From: Sphingobacteriales bacterium
GTDB taxonomy: Bacteria; Bacteroidota; Bacteroidia; UKL13-3
Direction of reading: 5' to 3'
NCBI GenBank assembly: GCA_021298155.1
Contig: JAJTEN010000022.1
Span: 1-35,357, forward strand
Length of the DNA stretch: 35,357 nt
Below the pieces are notes generated by a model that saw only the letters and a program-made list of their open reading frames with translations, did not search any database and had not been told where the DNA came from. This document shows positions 8,365 through 18,499 of the stretch, in pieces. Each line of letters begins with the position of its first letter. Position 1 is the first letter of the stretch. The position numbers and the translations under genes were made by a program.

Positions 8365-9441
8365 TTATAAAAATGGAACCTTTACCACTTTTGCCTTAAT
8401 GGCCTTATCTCTAATATCTATAAATATCTCTGTGTTGGCTTTAGAAAAGGCCGTTGCAATATACCCCATACCAATTCCTTTATTTAAGCTTGGCGATTGA
8501 GTGCCTGAAGTAACTTCTCCAATAACATTTCCTTCGGCATCTTTTATCGCATAATGCTGACGAGGAATTCCTCTATCAATCATTTCAAAACCCACTAATT
8601 TCTTGGCAGGACCAGCTTCTTTGATGGCTTTGTGGTGTTCATGATTTACAAAGGCTTTGGTAAATTTTGTAATCCAACCTAAACCCGCTTCAATGGGTGA
8701 GGTTTCATCATTGATATCATTACCATATAAACAGAACCCTTTTTCTAAACGCAAGGTATCACGTGCACCCAAACCAGCAGGTTGAATATCAAATTCTTTA
8801 CCTGCCTCAAACAAGGCATCCCATAATTTCTTTGCATCTTTATTCCAAACATATAACTCAAAACCTCCAGCACCAGTATAACCTGTATTTGAAATAATAA
8901 TATCCTCACAACCTGCAACAGAACCAGTTTTAAACGTGTAATACTCCATGCTACTCAAATCTACTGAGGTAAGTTTTTGAATCACTTTAATGGCGTTCGG
9001 ACCTTGTACCGCAAGCAAACTTAAATCATCGCTCATGTTGGTCATTTCTACACCAAAAGTATTATGCTGGCTTATCCAATTCCAGTCTTTTTCTATATTA
9101 CTTGCATTCACAACCAAATAATACTCCGTTGCCGAGTAGCGATAAACCAATAAATCATCTACAATACCGCCTTTATCATTTGGCAAACAAGAATATTGCA
9201 CTTTACCGTCGGTAAGCACAGAAGCGTCATTACTGGTTACCAACTGAATTAAATCTAACGCCTTTTCGCCAACCAATTTAAATTCGCCCATGTGGCTTAC
9301 ATCAAAAACACCAACACTATTTCTAACCGCATTATGTTCTTGAATTAAATTTTGATACAAAACAGGCATATTATATCCAGCAAACTCTATCATTTTAGCC
9401 CCTAAGGCAACATGTAGATCATTGAGCGTAACGTATTTCAT
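8365..9441 (-). CDS. gcvT: Glycine cleavage system aminomethyltransferase (T protein)
   Basis: GcvT transfers the methylene group from the aminomethyl-lipoyl H protein to tetrahydrofolate and releases ammonia. The 358-residue length fits the family (about 360-375). Visible signatures are [11 protein letters not shown] near residue 45, the folate-binding region with VQGPNA near residue 140, [13 protein letters not shown] near residue 190, [16 protein letters not shown] near residue 230, and the C-terminal domain with [19 protein letters not shown]. The other gcv genes are not adjacent. It starts at ATG 9441, 56 bases downstream of the lptD stop on the same strand, and ends in its own terminator. 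Confidence 0.96.
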   Translation of the reverse strand: MKYVTLNDLHVALGAKMIEFAGYNMPVLYQNLIQEHNAVRNSVGVFDVSHMGEFKLVGEKALDLIQLVTSNDASVLTDGKVQYSCLPNDKGGIVDDLLVYRYSATEYYLVVNASNIEKDWNWISQHNTFGVEMTNMSDDLSLLAVQGPNAIKVIQKLTSVDLSSMEYYTFKTGSVAGCEDIIISNTGYTGAGGFELYVWNKDAKKLWDALFEAGKEFDIQPAGLGARDTLRLEKGFCLYGNDINDETSPIEAGLGWITKFTKAFVNHEHHKAIKEAGPAKKLVGFEMIDRGIPRQHYAIKDAEGNVIGEVTSGTQSPSLNKGIGMGYIATAFSKANTEIFIDIRDKAIKAKVVKVPFL

Positions 9442-9497
9442 TATTTATTAAACTTTAAATTTTAGTGATTCGAATTAAACTAAAAAACTTGAGAAAA

Positions 9498-12203
9498 TTA
9501 AATCCTTCTATTATCAAACCAATCTTTGCGTCTCGGTATTTTTAAATCGCTTAAAACAGCTGATTTTACTTGAATGTTAAAAATAAAATATTGGTTCCCA
9601 AAAGCGCTTAGGGGAGTCCATGCAAAGGTAAACTGCCAACAATGCAACTCCCGCCTAAGGTCAACTCCCAAATGAGAAATTTTCTTTTGGGTAAAATCGT
9701 ATCCACTGTTAAAATTTAAATACCAATTTTTTGTGGGTGTTAGCGTCCCATTAAATGAAAGGGTTTGAACATATTTTTGAATGTTTGGATTAAGCAGGGA
9801 GGTATAAGAATAATTTACGGTATAATTAACGCTCAAACTCCACGGCATGGCTTGATCCAAAAAATTCTCATCAAGCATTTCTTTTTTGCGTTGCTCTAAT
9901 TTCTTCTCATCCTTGGTCTTAAACATCTCCGGATTTAAACTCGCACCTATACCTAAATTGGCATTGGTAATTACACCAAATTTATTTTGTTCAGAGAAAT
10001 AAAATCTATTCACTCGCCTATAGGAAGAATTTCCATTTATGGTTACCACTTCATTAACGTATGGATCTAAAGTTGCTCCACCATTTAAATTAATTGTTTT
10101 AAACAAGGTTGTGCGCCATGAAATAGGGATGGTGCTTAAATGCATAGAATCTGCAAATATGTTATAAGAACCACCAAATCGTATACTTTCAAAAATCTTT
10201 ACTTTTTCTATTTTCATGGAAGTATCCTTCCCTTTTTTCCACTTAATTTCAAAATTATTATCAACGCCAAAATTAATATTGCCTTGTCTGCCTCTACCAG
10301 GCCCACCAAAAAGAGAATTTTCAAAACGAGAATATTGGGAGGTTCTACCTGTGGTATCCATTTTCACATCGCGGTAATATCCATAATTGGCCTTGCTAAA
10401 ATCTGGCACATAACTAAAACTCAAATCTGGGTTAATCACATGCCTGATGGCTTGAATTCGCGTCTTTTTAAATTGCACCATTCCATAAAATCGAGTCGAC
10501 AATCCACCTCTCACAGCATATTGATACGCGCGTTCAAATCCATTAACGTTTGAAGAACGAACAATTTTTTGTTCTTCATCAAATTTCTTATCAATGGTTT
10601 TTAATGTCCACACCTCAGTATAATCTGCACCTACACTCAAAGTGTAGAACTTAAATAAATTGAATGAATTTTGAATCCCAATAGTATGTCTAGCGCCATT
10701 GCGCATCACCGAATCGAAGTACAATTTAGTATCAGCTGCACTTCTGTTTCTAAACAATAAGGTATCTTTTGTATTAATAAGGTTCTGAACCGACCCTAAA
10801 TAATTCACTGAAGTTTTTTCATACCATTTATCTGCAGTAGGTTTCCATTTTGGTTTAAAAGGTTGAAAAGAGGCCACAGAAAAGGTTAAATCAGGTAATG
10901 TTACCGCTAAATCTCTGGTTTGGGTATTTTGAGAGGCACGCGTAGTTGCATTTAAATTATACTTTCCATTCGCAAAAGACTTGGAAAAGTTAACCGATGA
11001 ATTAATGTTATTGTTGAATGCGGTATTATTGGTTGAATAGGTATTAAATGCCAAATATTGGTTCCCAACTAAATTTACATCTGCACCAAAAGATGTCCCT
11101 GGTCGGGCTTTTTGATCCATAGTATGGCGCCAATTAATATTGAAGGTATTAAATTCTTGATAATTGGGATCTTCCGGCATCCCGTTTTTATTATAGGCAA
11201 AATTGGCGTTCAGATTACCTTGGTAATGATATCGGTTATTGTAATTCATCCTTCCACCCAACTGCCAACTTAAATTAGCATATATATCGCCCAAAATGGC
11301 TAAATCAGCCTTTTCTCCTAAACCCAAATAATACCCACCTTGCCTCAAGAAAAAACCACGCCCGGCTGCATTTCCATAGGCAGGAATTATAATGCCAGAT
11401 TGCTGTCCACGTTTCAAGGGGAAAATTCCGAAAGGTACAACAAGCGGAGTTTTTACCCCAGCAATGGAAAGATTTGCCAAACCTGTTATTACCTTATTAC
11501 CCGGAATTACCTTAAGTTTTTTGGCATTAATCGCAAAATGCGGCTCGTGCTCATTACAAGTGGTGTAATAACTATTTCTAATGTAAAAATTATTAAACTC
11601 ATCTCGCTTTACCCGCTCCCCCTGAATAAATCCTTCTCCTTCTTGGGTCCTGAAATCGCGCATTAAGCCTCGCTTCGTTTGATAATTAAAGGTAACTTCA
11701 TTGATATTATAGGTATCAGCACCTTGTTTAAACTGTGGCGTATTTACCACATTACCTGCACTATCCTTTTCTCCTACTGCATTTACTAAATTTTTATCTA
11801 GATTAATGGTAATGCGTGCCGACTTCATTTCATAATTCTCAAAATAAATTTCGGCACTCTTATACAAGGTAGCTAATTTGTCGTTAGCCAGGTAAACAAT
11901 AGAGTCTTTTGCTTTATATTTTACCTTGTCTTTTATGGCAGAAGCATTTCGAGGAAGGTAGTTACTATCCACCAAATTGGAATCTGAAACCACAATAGTA
12001 TTGGTTTTTGGAGAATCAGAAAGATTATAAAAACCTGTTTGATTGATAGTTAAATGATAATTATTTGCTTTATTTGTAGCGATATCCAACAAAGTGTTTA
12101 TTTTTGTAGGGATGCTAACAAATCGTGCATGTGCATGATTAGCAACCGTTAAAAATAAACAAACGGTTAACATCAAATAAAAATGCCGCCTAGGCATTAA
12201 CAT
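9498..12203 (-). CDS. lptD: LPS-assembly outer-membrane protein LptD (Bacteroidota type)
   Basis: LptD with LptE inserts lipopolysaccharide into the outer leaflet of the outer membrane. From the ATG at 12203 the protein has 901 residues with a signal peptide (MLMPRRHFYLMLTVCLFL...) cleaved after an Ala-His-Ala motif near residue 26. An upstream in-frame TTG at 12242 would put 13 polar residues before the signal peptide, so I reject it. An N-terminal OstA-like beta-jellyroll region (about residues 60-230, with KGLMRDFRTQEGEGFIQGERVKRD-type strands) is followed by a long beta-barrel rich in alternating aromatic residues and Asn. A short Cys-containing stretch (YYTTCNEHEPHF) precedes the barrel. 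The gene heads lptD-gcvT and is divergent from the amidase with only 8 bp between starts. lptE lies 12 kb away. Confidence 0.9.
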   Translation of the reverse strand: MLMPRRHFYLMLTVCLFLTVANHAHARFVSIPTKINTLLDIATNKANNYHLTINQTGFYNLSDSPKTNTIVVSDSNLVDSNYLPRNASAIKDKVKYKAKDSIVYLANDKLATLYKSAEIYFENYEMKSARITINLDKNLVNAVGEKDSAGNVVNTPQFKQGADTYNINEVTFNYQTKRGLMRDFRTQEGEGFIQGERVKRDEFNNFYIRNSYYTTCNEHEPHFAINAKKLKVIPGNKVITGLANLSIAGVKTPLVVPFGIFPLKRGQQSGIIIPAYGNAAGRGFFLRQGGYYLGLGEKADLAILGDIYANLSWQLGGRMNYNNRYHYQGNLNANFAYNKNGMPEDPNYQEFNTFNINWRHTMDQKARPGTSFGADVNLVGNQYLAFNTYSTNNTAFNNNINSSVNFSKSFANGKYNLNATTRASQNTQTRDLAVTLPDLTFSVASFQPFKPKWKPTADKWYEKTSVNYLGSVQNLINTKDTLLFRNRSAADTKLYFDSVMRNGARHTIGIQNSFNLFKFYTLSVGADYTEVWTLKTIDKKFDEEQKIVRSSNVNGFERAYQYAVRGGLSTRFYGMVQFKKTRIQAIRHVINPDLSFSYVPDFSKANYGYYRDVKMDTTGRTSQYSRFENSLFGGPGRGRQGNINFGVDNNFEIKWKKGKDTSMKIEKVKIFESIRFGGSYNIFADSMHLSTIPISWRTTLFKTINLNGGATLDPYVNEVVTINGNSSYRRVNRFYFSEQNKFGVITNANLGIGASLNPEMFKTKDEKKLEQRKKEMLDENFLDQAMPWSLSVNYTVNYSYTSLLNPNIQKYVQTLSFNGTLTPTKNWYLNFNSGYDFTQKKISHLGVDLRRELHCWQFTFAWTPLSAFGNQYFIFNIQVKSAVLSDLKIPRRKDWFDNRRI
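12073..12106 (+). promoter_or_regulatory. Possible amidase promoter inside lptD
   Basis: TATTTTTG (12099-12106) is an exact -7 match, with TTTG (12073-12076) upstream at a long spacing of 22. It lies about 105 bases before the amidase ATG, within lptD codons. It is weak because AT-rich coding sequence yields such matches by chance. Confidence 0.25.
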
Positions 12204-12211
12204 ATTATCAT

Positions 12212-13060
12212 ATGAAAAAATATAGCTCAATTTTGGAGACAAATCTAAAGAAAGTATTGAATTTACAGAAACTAGAAATTATTGTGCCAATTTTGCTTGT
12301 TCTATTTTTCTCTGCCTATTCAATTCCAAGCAAAAAGAAAACATTCAAAAACACCGCATTTACTGTGGTAATAGATGCCGGACATGGCGGTCACGACCCA
12401 GGTTGTATGCATGATGGGGTTAAAGAAAAAGAAGTTACCCTTGCCATTGCGCTGGCAATTGGAGCAAAACTCAAAGAACAATCGCCCGAAATAAAAATTA
12501 TTTATACCCGTGCTGGAGACCATTTCATCAGTTTATGGGAGCGTGCAGCCATAGCCAACAAAAACAACGCAGATTTATTTATTTCTATCCATTGTAATTC
12601 TACAAAAAACGTATCTGTTAGTGGCACAGAAACCTTTGCTATGGGATTAAATCAAAGCGCAGGCAATCTAGATGTAGCAAAAAGAGAAAATCAAGTGGTT
12701 TTATTGGAAGATGACTATCTAACCAGGTACGAAGGGTTTGACCCTAATTCTCCTGAGTCGCATATCTATTTTTCACTGTCGCAAAATGCCCACATGGAAC
12801 AAAGTATTTCATTGGCCGCAAAAGTAGAAAACCAAATAAGTGAGAAAATGAAAAGACCAAGCAGAGGCGTTAAACAAGCGGGCTTTGTAGTGCTTTGGAA
12901 AACCAAAATGCCCAGTATTTTAATTGAAACCGGATTTCTAAGTAATACCCAAGATAGGCTATTTTTAAAGAGTAAAGTGGGCGTTAGTAAAATGGCAGAA
13001 GGGATTGTAAACGCCATTTTAGAATACAAAAAAACCTACCAAACATCTCCCTCTAAATAA
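12212..13060 (+). CDS. N-acetylmuramoyl-L-alanine amidase (Amidase_3)
   Basis: This zinc amidase cleaves the bond between MurNAc and L-Ala in peptidoglycan. The protein has 282 residues. A hydrophobic segment at about residues 22-38 after a basic start serves as signal peptide or anchor. The Amidase_3 domain runs from about residue 51 to 272. Zinc ligands are His58 (DAGHGG), a Glu in KEKEVT (Glu72 or Glu74) and His127 (SIHCN); the catalytic Glu239 is in IETGF. An insertion around residues 145-200, with NQVVLLEDDY, resembles that of Bacteroidota homologues and may gate the active site. mlaD follows 53 bases downstream on the same strand, an order I recall as common in this phylum. lptD is divergent. 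Confidence 0.95.
   Translation: MKKYSSILETNLKKVLNLQKLEIIVPILLVLFFSAYSIPSKKKTFKNTAFTVVIDAGHGGHDPGCMHDGVKEKEVTLAIALAIGAKLKEQSPEIKIIYTRAGDHFISLWERAAIANKNNADLFISIHCNSTKNVSVSGTETFAMGLNQSAGNLDVAKRENQVVLLEDDYLTRYEGFDPNSPESHIYFSLSQNAHMEQSISLAAKVENQISEKMKRPSRGVKQAGFVVLWKTKMPSILIETGFLSNTQDRLFLKSKVGVSKMAEGIVNAILEYKKTYQTSPSK
12240..12271 (-). promoter_or_regulatory. Predicted lptD promoter inside the amidase coding region
   Basis: On the minus strand TAGATTTG (12240-12247) is an exact TAnnTTTG, with TTTC (12268-12271) 20 bases upstream as a 3-of-4 -33 match. Transcription would start near 12235, about 30 bases before the lptD ATG, inside the first codons of the divergent amidase gene. Confidence 0.5.
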
Positions 13061-13089
13061 GATAAATTAGTATAGCTTCTCAAATTCAT

Positions 13090-13097
13090 TATTTTTG
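13090..13097 (+). promoter_or_regulatory. -7 promoter element before mlaD
   Basis: TATTTTTG matches TAnnTTTG exactly and lies 16 bases before the TTG start of mlaD, which would give a very short leader. No TTTG occurs at the expected -33 position, so mlaD may also be transcribed from the amidase promoter. Confidence 0.35.
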
Positions 13098-13113
13098 CTA
13101 AAAAGTATTTGTT

Positions 13114-14088
13114 TTGAAAATAACTAAAGAATTTAAAATTGGCTTATTTGCAGCCTTCTCATTAGGAGCCCTTTATTTTGGATACAACTTTTTAAGAGGA
13201 AAAAGAATCTTTTCTTCCCTAAACACCTACTATGTTACCTACAATAAAATAGATGGAATTGTTAAATCTACCCCAATTTATTTCAAAGGACTTAAAGTTG
13301 GACAGGTTGAAAAATTAAGTTTAATAAGAACAGATAGTTCTAACCAAATATTAGCTACCTTACTCATAGACAACAAAATAATCCTTTCTAAAAGCAGCGA
13401 AGCCATGATTGTGAGCATGGATTTACTTGGAGGAAAAGCCATCTCATTGAATATTCCTTCATTGGTTGATCCAATTTTTGAAGGAGATACACTCATTGGC
13501 TCCGAAGAAACCAGCTTATCGGCATCCATCTCAGAAATGATAACGCCAGTAAAAGATAAAGCAGAAAATGTAATGGTTTCTTTAAATCATGTTTTGGGAG
13601 AATTTGAAAAAGTATTGGCAAATGGTGGAACCAAAAACCTGTCAAATGGCATAGAAGATTTAGCAGGCATCTTAAAAACGCTCAATCATACAAGCAAGCA
13701 ATTAGACGCTATTATTCTTGCAGAAAAAAGCAAGATTAGCAACATAACCAATAATGTTGAGGCATTAAGCTATACACTTAAAAACAACAAAAACGATATC
13801 GATAATAGCATTAAAAATTTTAGATCTATCTCAGATTCTTTAGCGGCATCCCCTTTAAAATCAACCATCGAACAGTTGAACCAAACCAGTATTCTTTTGG
13901 CTCAAATTACGAAGAAAATTGACAATGGCGATGGAACTGCTGGTAAGTTAATTAATGATAAAGAATTATACGATAACCTAAATAAATCTTCAAAAGAACT
14001 GCAAATTTTATTAAAGGATTTGCACGAACGCCCAAGTAGGTACGTAAATATTTCTGTGTTTGGAGGAAAAAAAGACAAGAAGAAATAA
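13114..14088 (+). CDS. mlaD: MlaD/MCE-family lipid transport protein
   Basis: The 324-residue protein has one N-terminal transmembrane helix (about residues 8-25) and an MCE domain (about residues 37-115, with VTYNKIDGIVKSTPIYFKGLKVGQVE), then a long helical region with coiled-coil character ending in a Lys-rich tail (GGKKDKKK). MCE proteins form hexameric rings that move phospholipids between inner and outer membranes. The MlaE permease and MlaF ATPase are not in this window. The start is a TTG (TTGAAAATAACT), chosen because family N-termini begin with Met-Lys-Ile and there is no suitable ATG. It follows the amidase and is convergent with the TolC-like gene, 20 bases away. Confidence 0.92.
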   Translation: MKITKEFKIGLFAAFSLGALYFGYNFLRGKRIFSSLNTYYVTYNKIDGIVKSTPIYFKGLKVGQVEKLSLIRTDSSNQILATLLIDNKIILSKSSEAMIVSMDLLGGKAISLNIPSLVDPIFEGDTLIGSEETSLSASISEMITPVKDKAENVMVSLNHVLGEFEKVLANGGTKNLSNGIEDLAGILKTLNHTSKQLDAIILAEKSKISNITNNVEALSYTLKNNKNDIDNSIKNFRSISDSLAASPLKSTIEQLNQTSILLAQITKKIDNGDGTAGKLINDKELYDNLNKSSKELQILLKDLHERPSRYVNISVFGGKKDKKK

Positions 14089-14108
14089 TCGTAAACGACT
14101 ATTTTCAT

Positions 14109-15416
14109 TTACTTGCCTAGCAATTTTCCACTCAATCTTTCTAATTCAATTTCGCTTAATTTAGCCTCATAGGCAGCTTGAAGTTTTCTTTGCATGCTTT
14201 GCATATAATTAACTTCTGCTACACGCAAATCATTGATACTTAGCAAGCCGTTTTCTTGTTGTTCTCTTGCCAAATCATAATTTTCTTTTGCTAAATTCAC
14301 ATTGGCTTCTTCAATCTGAAAGAATGCCATGTTTGTTTTAACATTCTCGTAGGCCTGTGCAATAGCGATTTCTAATTTTAACAACGAATCTTTATAATAT
14401 AATTCTGCCGAGCGTTGGTTTATCTTAGCAATCCCAATTTTTCTATCCAAATCAAACCCATTAAAAATAGGCAAGTTAACACCAAAACCGTAATGTAAAC
14501 CCCTATTGTTTGACGATTGTAAAAATCCTGCTTCAGATACTTGTTGATTATACGTATACCCGGTCTTCAACTGCACACTAGGATACCTATCTCCTTTCAA
14601 TTCGCGTATACTGGTATGTGCAATTTCTCTTCCCAATTGAGTGGCTTGTACCCCAATATTGTATTGCATGGCACTTTCTTTAAATGCCTCAAATGAAACC
14701 AAATCAGACGCCACCCAAGTATCAGAAACCTCAAAATTAAAAGTGGTTTGTAATCCCAATAATTGCAGTAAGGCAAGTTTGTTGTTTTTATATAAAGCTT
14801 CTAATCTTCTCACATTAGCTTGGTCTGCATGTAAATTTACCTGCACATTTAACACCTCAGATTTAGCACTTTTACCTGCAGCAACTTTGGCTTTTGCCAC
14901 TGTCAAGCGTTTCTCGCCAAGCGCCAATAATTGCGATGCAATGAGCAATTGTTCTTTAGCTAAAAGTGCATCTAAATAAGTCCGCGCAACCTTACTTAAG
15001 GTATTTTCTATCTGTTGTTTTAATCGCAACTTCCCCAAGGCTTCTAACTCTGCTAAACGTCTTTTGGTAGCAAACATTTTCATTCCGTTAAAGAGCGTCC
15101 AATTCATTTCCACTCCTGCCTGTAAAGAATTACTTTTAGCAGCATCTCGGTTATTTTCTGCACCACTTAAAAACTTTTGTTTGGTATCTACCACTTGATT
15201 ATCTTGGTTCACAACGCCATTCACCGAAGGCAGCATGCCTGCATTACCTATCACATTATTTTTTTTAGTAATGTCAAAATCATTGGCTGCTATCTGAATA
15301 GAAAAATTATTCGCCAATGCCAATTCGTAGGCTTGCTTTAAGCTTAAGCTTGTTTGGGCCTGAACCAAGTGATTAATACATAAACAAACCAAAAAAATAC
15401 GCCAATTATTTCTCAT
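14109..15416 (-). CDS. TolC-family outer-membrane efflux protein
   Basis: This 435-residue outer-membrane channel component starts with a signal peptide (MRNNWRIFLVCLCINHLVQA, then QTS). It shows the internally repeated OEP pattern: LSLKQAYELALANN near residue 25 and a second repeat with long heptad helices, including an Asn-Leu-Pro-Ile-Phe-Asn-Gly-Phe turn near residue 315. The ATG at 15416 lies inside the end of the RND gene (11-base overlap), so the two are co-transcribed and probably coupled. It completes the tripartite pump with the fusion protein and RND transporter. Confidence 0.95.
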   Translation of the reverse strand: MRNNWRIFLVCLCINHLVQAQTSLSLKQAYELALANNFSIQIAANDFDITKKNNVIGNAGMLPSVNGVVNQDNQVVDTKQKFLSGAENNRDAAKSNSLQAGVEMNWTLFNGMKMFATKRRLAELEALGKLRLKQQIENTLSKVARTYLDALLAKEQLLIASQLLALGEKRLTVAKAKVAAGKSAKSEVLNVQVNLHADQANVRRLEALYKNNKLALLQLLGLQTTFNFEVSDTWVASDLVSFEAFKESAMQYNIGVQATQLGREIAHTSIRELKGDRYPSVQLKTGYTYNQQVSEAGFLQSSNNRGLHYGFGVNLPIFNGFDLDRKIGIAKINQRSAELYYKDSLLKLEIAIAQAYENVKTNMAFFQIEEANVNLAKENYDLAREQQENGLLSINDLRVAEVNYMQSMQRKLQAAYEAKLSEIELERLSGKLLGK

Positions 15417-18400
15417 CTATAACCTCCTCCTTGTGTAATTGTGTTCTATCTTTATTTCCACTGAATAATTGATACACAACTGGAATAACATACAGCGTTA
15501 AAAATCCCGAAAATAATAATCCACCAATAATTACCATACCCATAGAAACCCTACTTTTTGCACCCGCACCCAATGCCAAGGCAATGGGTAATGCTCCCAA
15601 AATAGTAGCCAAACTTGTCATCATAATGGGCCGTAAACGAGAAACAGCAGCTTCTTGCACCGCTTGCAATTTTGGGAGTCCCTGCTCGCGTTTCTGATTG
15701 GCAAATTCTACAATTAAAATTCCATTTTTGGTAACTAAACCAAGCAAAACAATAATGCCAATCTGACTAAATATATTAAGGGTTTGGTCAAAATACCACA
15801 AACTAATTAAAGCCCCTGCTAAAGCAAGAGGCACTGTAAACATAATTATAATAGGGTCTCTAAAACTCTCGAATTGAGCTGCCAACACCAAATAAACGAG
15901 CAATAGGGCTAAAATAAAAGCAAAAGATGTATTAGAAGAACTTTCCGCAAAATCTCGTGAAGGTCCGGCCAAATCTGTTGTAAAACTCTCGTCTAACACC
16001 TCCTCTTTTATGCGCTCCATTTCTGCTATTCCATCGCCAATGGTTTTTCCAGGCGCTAAACCTGCCGAAACGGTGGCCGACTTATATCTATTATAATGAT
16101 ATAATTGGGGCGGACTACTCTGTTCACTTACTGTTAAAAAATTATCTAATTGAATCAATTCGCCTTTATCGTTTCGCACGTACAAAGATTTTAAATCAAC
16201 TGGCTCATCGCGGTATTGCCGCTCTACTTGACCAATTATTTGATACTGTTTACCGCTTTTATTGAAATACCCATAACGCACACCACCATAGGCAAATTGT
16301 AGCGTTTGCGCTACCTGTTGAATACTAACGCCCAGGTCTTTTGCCTTCTCTCTATCAAATGATATCGCTAATTCTGGTCGGTTAAACTTAAGATTAACAT
16401 CTACCCCTTGAAATATTTTGCTGGAACCCACTTTTTCCAGAAACTTGGGCAAATCGGATTGAATTTTAGAAAAATCTTGATTTTGTAAAATAAATTGAAC
16501 CGGTAAACCAGAACGAGAACCTCCACTTCCACTGATTGTTTGATCCTGAATTACAAAAGCGCGAGCGCCAGTTAAGCTCATTAAATTTTGCTGCAGTTTT
16601 TGCGCAATTTGTTGCTGACTCCTACCTCGTTCATGGGGTTCAGTTAAAATAACCCGAACAAAACCCGTATTCATTGCTCCACTACCTGTAAAACCAGGAG
16701 CTGTAACCACCAAGGTTAAACGCTTTTCTGGAATAGAATCATCTAATAAGGTAGAAACTTCATTCATGTACCTCTCCATAAAATCATATGAAGTACCTTC
16801 TGGAGCCGTAGCACTAATTCTCATCCAACTTCTATCATCTAGCGGAGATAACTCAGATTGCAAGTTCGTTCCAATTAAAAAAATTAGGCAAATACTCACG
16901 CTTACAATTACCCAAACAAGCCATTTTTTATCAAAGAAAAACGAAAGAGAATTGGCGTAGGCATTATTTAAACGCACAAAATAAGGTTCGGTCGACTCAT
17001 AAAACCGAGAGTGCTTGCTTCCCTTGCGTTGTAAATAAACATTTAAAACAGGCGTTAAAGTAAGGGAGACAAAAGCAGAAATCATCACCGCACCAGCCAC
17101 CACAACACCAAATTCTCTGAACAAACTGCCTACAAAACCCTGGATAAAAATGATTGGAAGAAAAACCACAGCAAGGGTTATTGAGGTAGCAATTACAGCA
17201 AAAAATATCTCATTGGTACCTGCTATGGCTGCCATTCTCGGACTCATTCCTTCCTCCATTTTCTTGAAAATGTTTTCTGTAACCACAATTCCATCATCTA
17301 CAACCAAACCCGTTGCCAATACAATGGCCAATAGGGTTAAGATATTGATGGAATAACCAAATAAATACATAATAAAAAAGGCACCAATAAGCGACACCGG
17401 AATATCAACCAAAGGCCTGAAAGCAATTAACCAATCTCTAAAAAATAAGAAAATAATTAAAACCACCAGTAAAAAGGCAATGAACAAGGTTTCTACCACT
17501 TCATCAATGGAGGTGCGCACAAAGCGTGTATTATCCAATGCAATATCCATTTTGATGTCTGCAGGAATATCTAATTTTAGGAGTTCGTAACGTTTATAAA
17601 ACTCATCTGCAATTTCGATATAATTGGCTCCAGGTTGCGGAACCAAACCCAATCCAATCATCGGAACACCCTTAGATTTTAAGCCAGTTTCCTCATTCTC
17701 TGCTCCTAAAATAGCATAACCAACATCAGACATGCGAACAATTTGCCCGCCTTCTGATTTTAATACAATCCGATTAAACTCCTCTTCATTGCTATACCTA
17801 CCAAATGTTTTAACAGATAACTCGGTGTTGTCTCCAGTAATTTTACCACCGGGCAATTCAATATTTTCTCGGTCTAAGGCTGCTTTAATATCTAAGGGTG
17901 TTAATCCAAATGCACTTAATTTATTTGGATCGATCCAAAGCCGCATTGCGTATTTTTTCTGACCCCAAATTTGAATATTACTTACACCCGGAATCGTTTG
18001 TAAGCGCTCCATTACTACATTCTCAGCATAGTCATTCAATTCAAATTTTGATCGCGAATCACTTTGTAAGGTGAGTGATACTATTGCATCAGAGTTGGCA
18101 TCTGCCTTGCTTACAACGGGAGGAGCATCAATATCTTGGGGCAATTGCCTAACTGTTTGAGACACTTTATCACGCACATCATTGGCAGCCTCTTGCAAAT
18201 CATAATTAAGGTTAAACTCTACGGTAATTATACTACTGCCCTGATTGCTAGAAGAACTAATAGACCTAATACCTGCAATTCCATTAATAGCTTTTTCAAG
18301 TGGCTCTGTAATTTGAGATTCAATAATATCCGGATTTGCACCCGTATAATTGGTTCGAACAGTAATAATTGGAGGATCAATGCTAGGATACTCTCTAACC

Positions 18401-18498
18401 CCTAAAAAATCAAACGAAATGGCGCCAAATAGAATAATAAGAATAGAACAAACTACCGCAAAAACAGGTCGGCGAATGGCAATACTGGCTATACTCAT
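15406..18498 (-). CDS. RND efflux transporter, hydrophobe/amphiphile type (AcrB-like)
   Basis: This 1030-residue proton-driven inner-membrane pump is the usual HAE-1 length. It starts MSIASIAIRRPVFAVVCSIL and has two sets of transmembrane helices flanking large periplasmic loops. The proton-relay pair of aspartates is visible in GLVVDDGIVVTENIF (about residue 405). The C-terminal half has PIMMTSLATILGALPIALALGAG. The start is one base after the fusion-protein stop, and the end overlaps the TolC-like start by 11 bases. Substrate range cannot be read from sequence; drugs, bile-like compounds or cell-envelope lipids are all possible. The gene order fusion protein-pump-channel is the standard operon. 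Confidence 0.97.
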   Translation of the reverse strand: MSIASIAIRRPVFAVVCSILIILFGAISFDFLGVREYPSIDPPIITVRTNYTGANPDIIESQITEPLEKAINGIAGIRSISSSSNQGSSIITVEFNLNYDLQEAANDVRDKVSQTVRQLPQDIDAPPVVSKADANSDAIVSLTLQSDSRSKFELNDYAENVVMERLQTIPGVSNIQIWGQKKYAMRLWIDPNKLSAFGLTPLDIKAALDRENIELPGGKITGDNTELSVKTFGRYSNEEEFNRIVLKSEGGQIVRMSDVGYAILGAENEETGLKSKGVPMIGLGLVPQPGANYIEIADEFYKRYELLKLDIPADIKMDIALDNTRFVRTSIDEVVETLFIAFLLVVLIIFLFFRDWLIAFRPLVDIPVSLIGAFFIMYLFGYSINILTLLAIVLATGLVVDDGIVVTENIFKKMEEGMSPRMAAIAGTNEIFFAVIATSITLAVVFLPIIFIQGFVGSLFREFGVVVAGAVMISAFVSLTLTPVLNVYLQRKGSKHSRFYESTEPYFVRLNNAYANSLSFFFDKKWLVWVIVSVSICLIFLIGTNLQSELSPLDDRSWMRISATAPEGTSYDFMERYMNEVSTLLDDSIPEKRLTLVVTAPGFTGSGAMNTGFVRVILTEPHERGRSQQQIAQKLQQNLMSLTGARAFVIQDQTISGSGGSRSGLPVQFILQNQDFSKIQSDLPKFLEKVGSSKIFQGVDVNLKFNRPELAISFDREKAKDLGVSIQQVAQTLQFAYGGVRYGYFNKSGKQYQIIGQVERQYRDEPVDLKSLYVRNDKGELIQLDNFLTVSEQSSPPQLYHYNRYKSATVSAGLAPGKTIGDGIAEMERIKEEVLDESFTTDLAGPSRDFAESSSNTSFAFILALLLVYLVLAAQFESFRDPIIIMFTVPLALAGALISLWYFDQTLNIFSQIGIIVLLGLVTKNGILIVEFANQKREQGLPKLQAVQEAAVSRLRPIMMTSLATILGALPIALALGAGAKSRVSMGMVIIGGLLFSGFLTLYVIPVVYQLFSGNKDRTQLHKEEVIDEK

Positions 18499-18499
18499 A

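Noticed and set aside
12149-12173. Inverted repeat AACCGTT-N11-AACGGTT in the lptD 5' coding region
   Set aside because: The arms are only 7 bp, inside signal-peptide codons, with no second copy; not supported as an operator.
14089-14108. Terminator between the convergent mlaD and TolC-like genes
   Set aside because: Only a 4-bp TCGT/ACGA hairpin is seen, without a clear T-run; too weak to call.
18351-18361. TTGGTTCGAAC inside the RND gene as another palindrome site
   Set aside because: It lies in coding sequence, lacks the full right arm and fits the codons; it shows that partial matches arise by chance.
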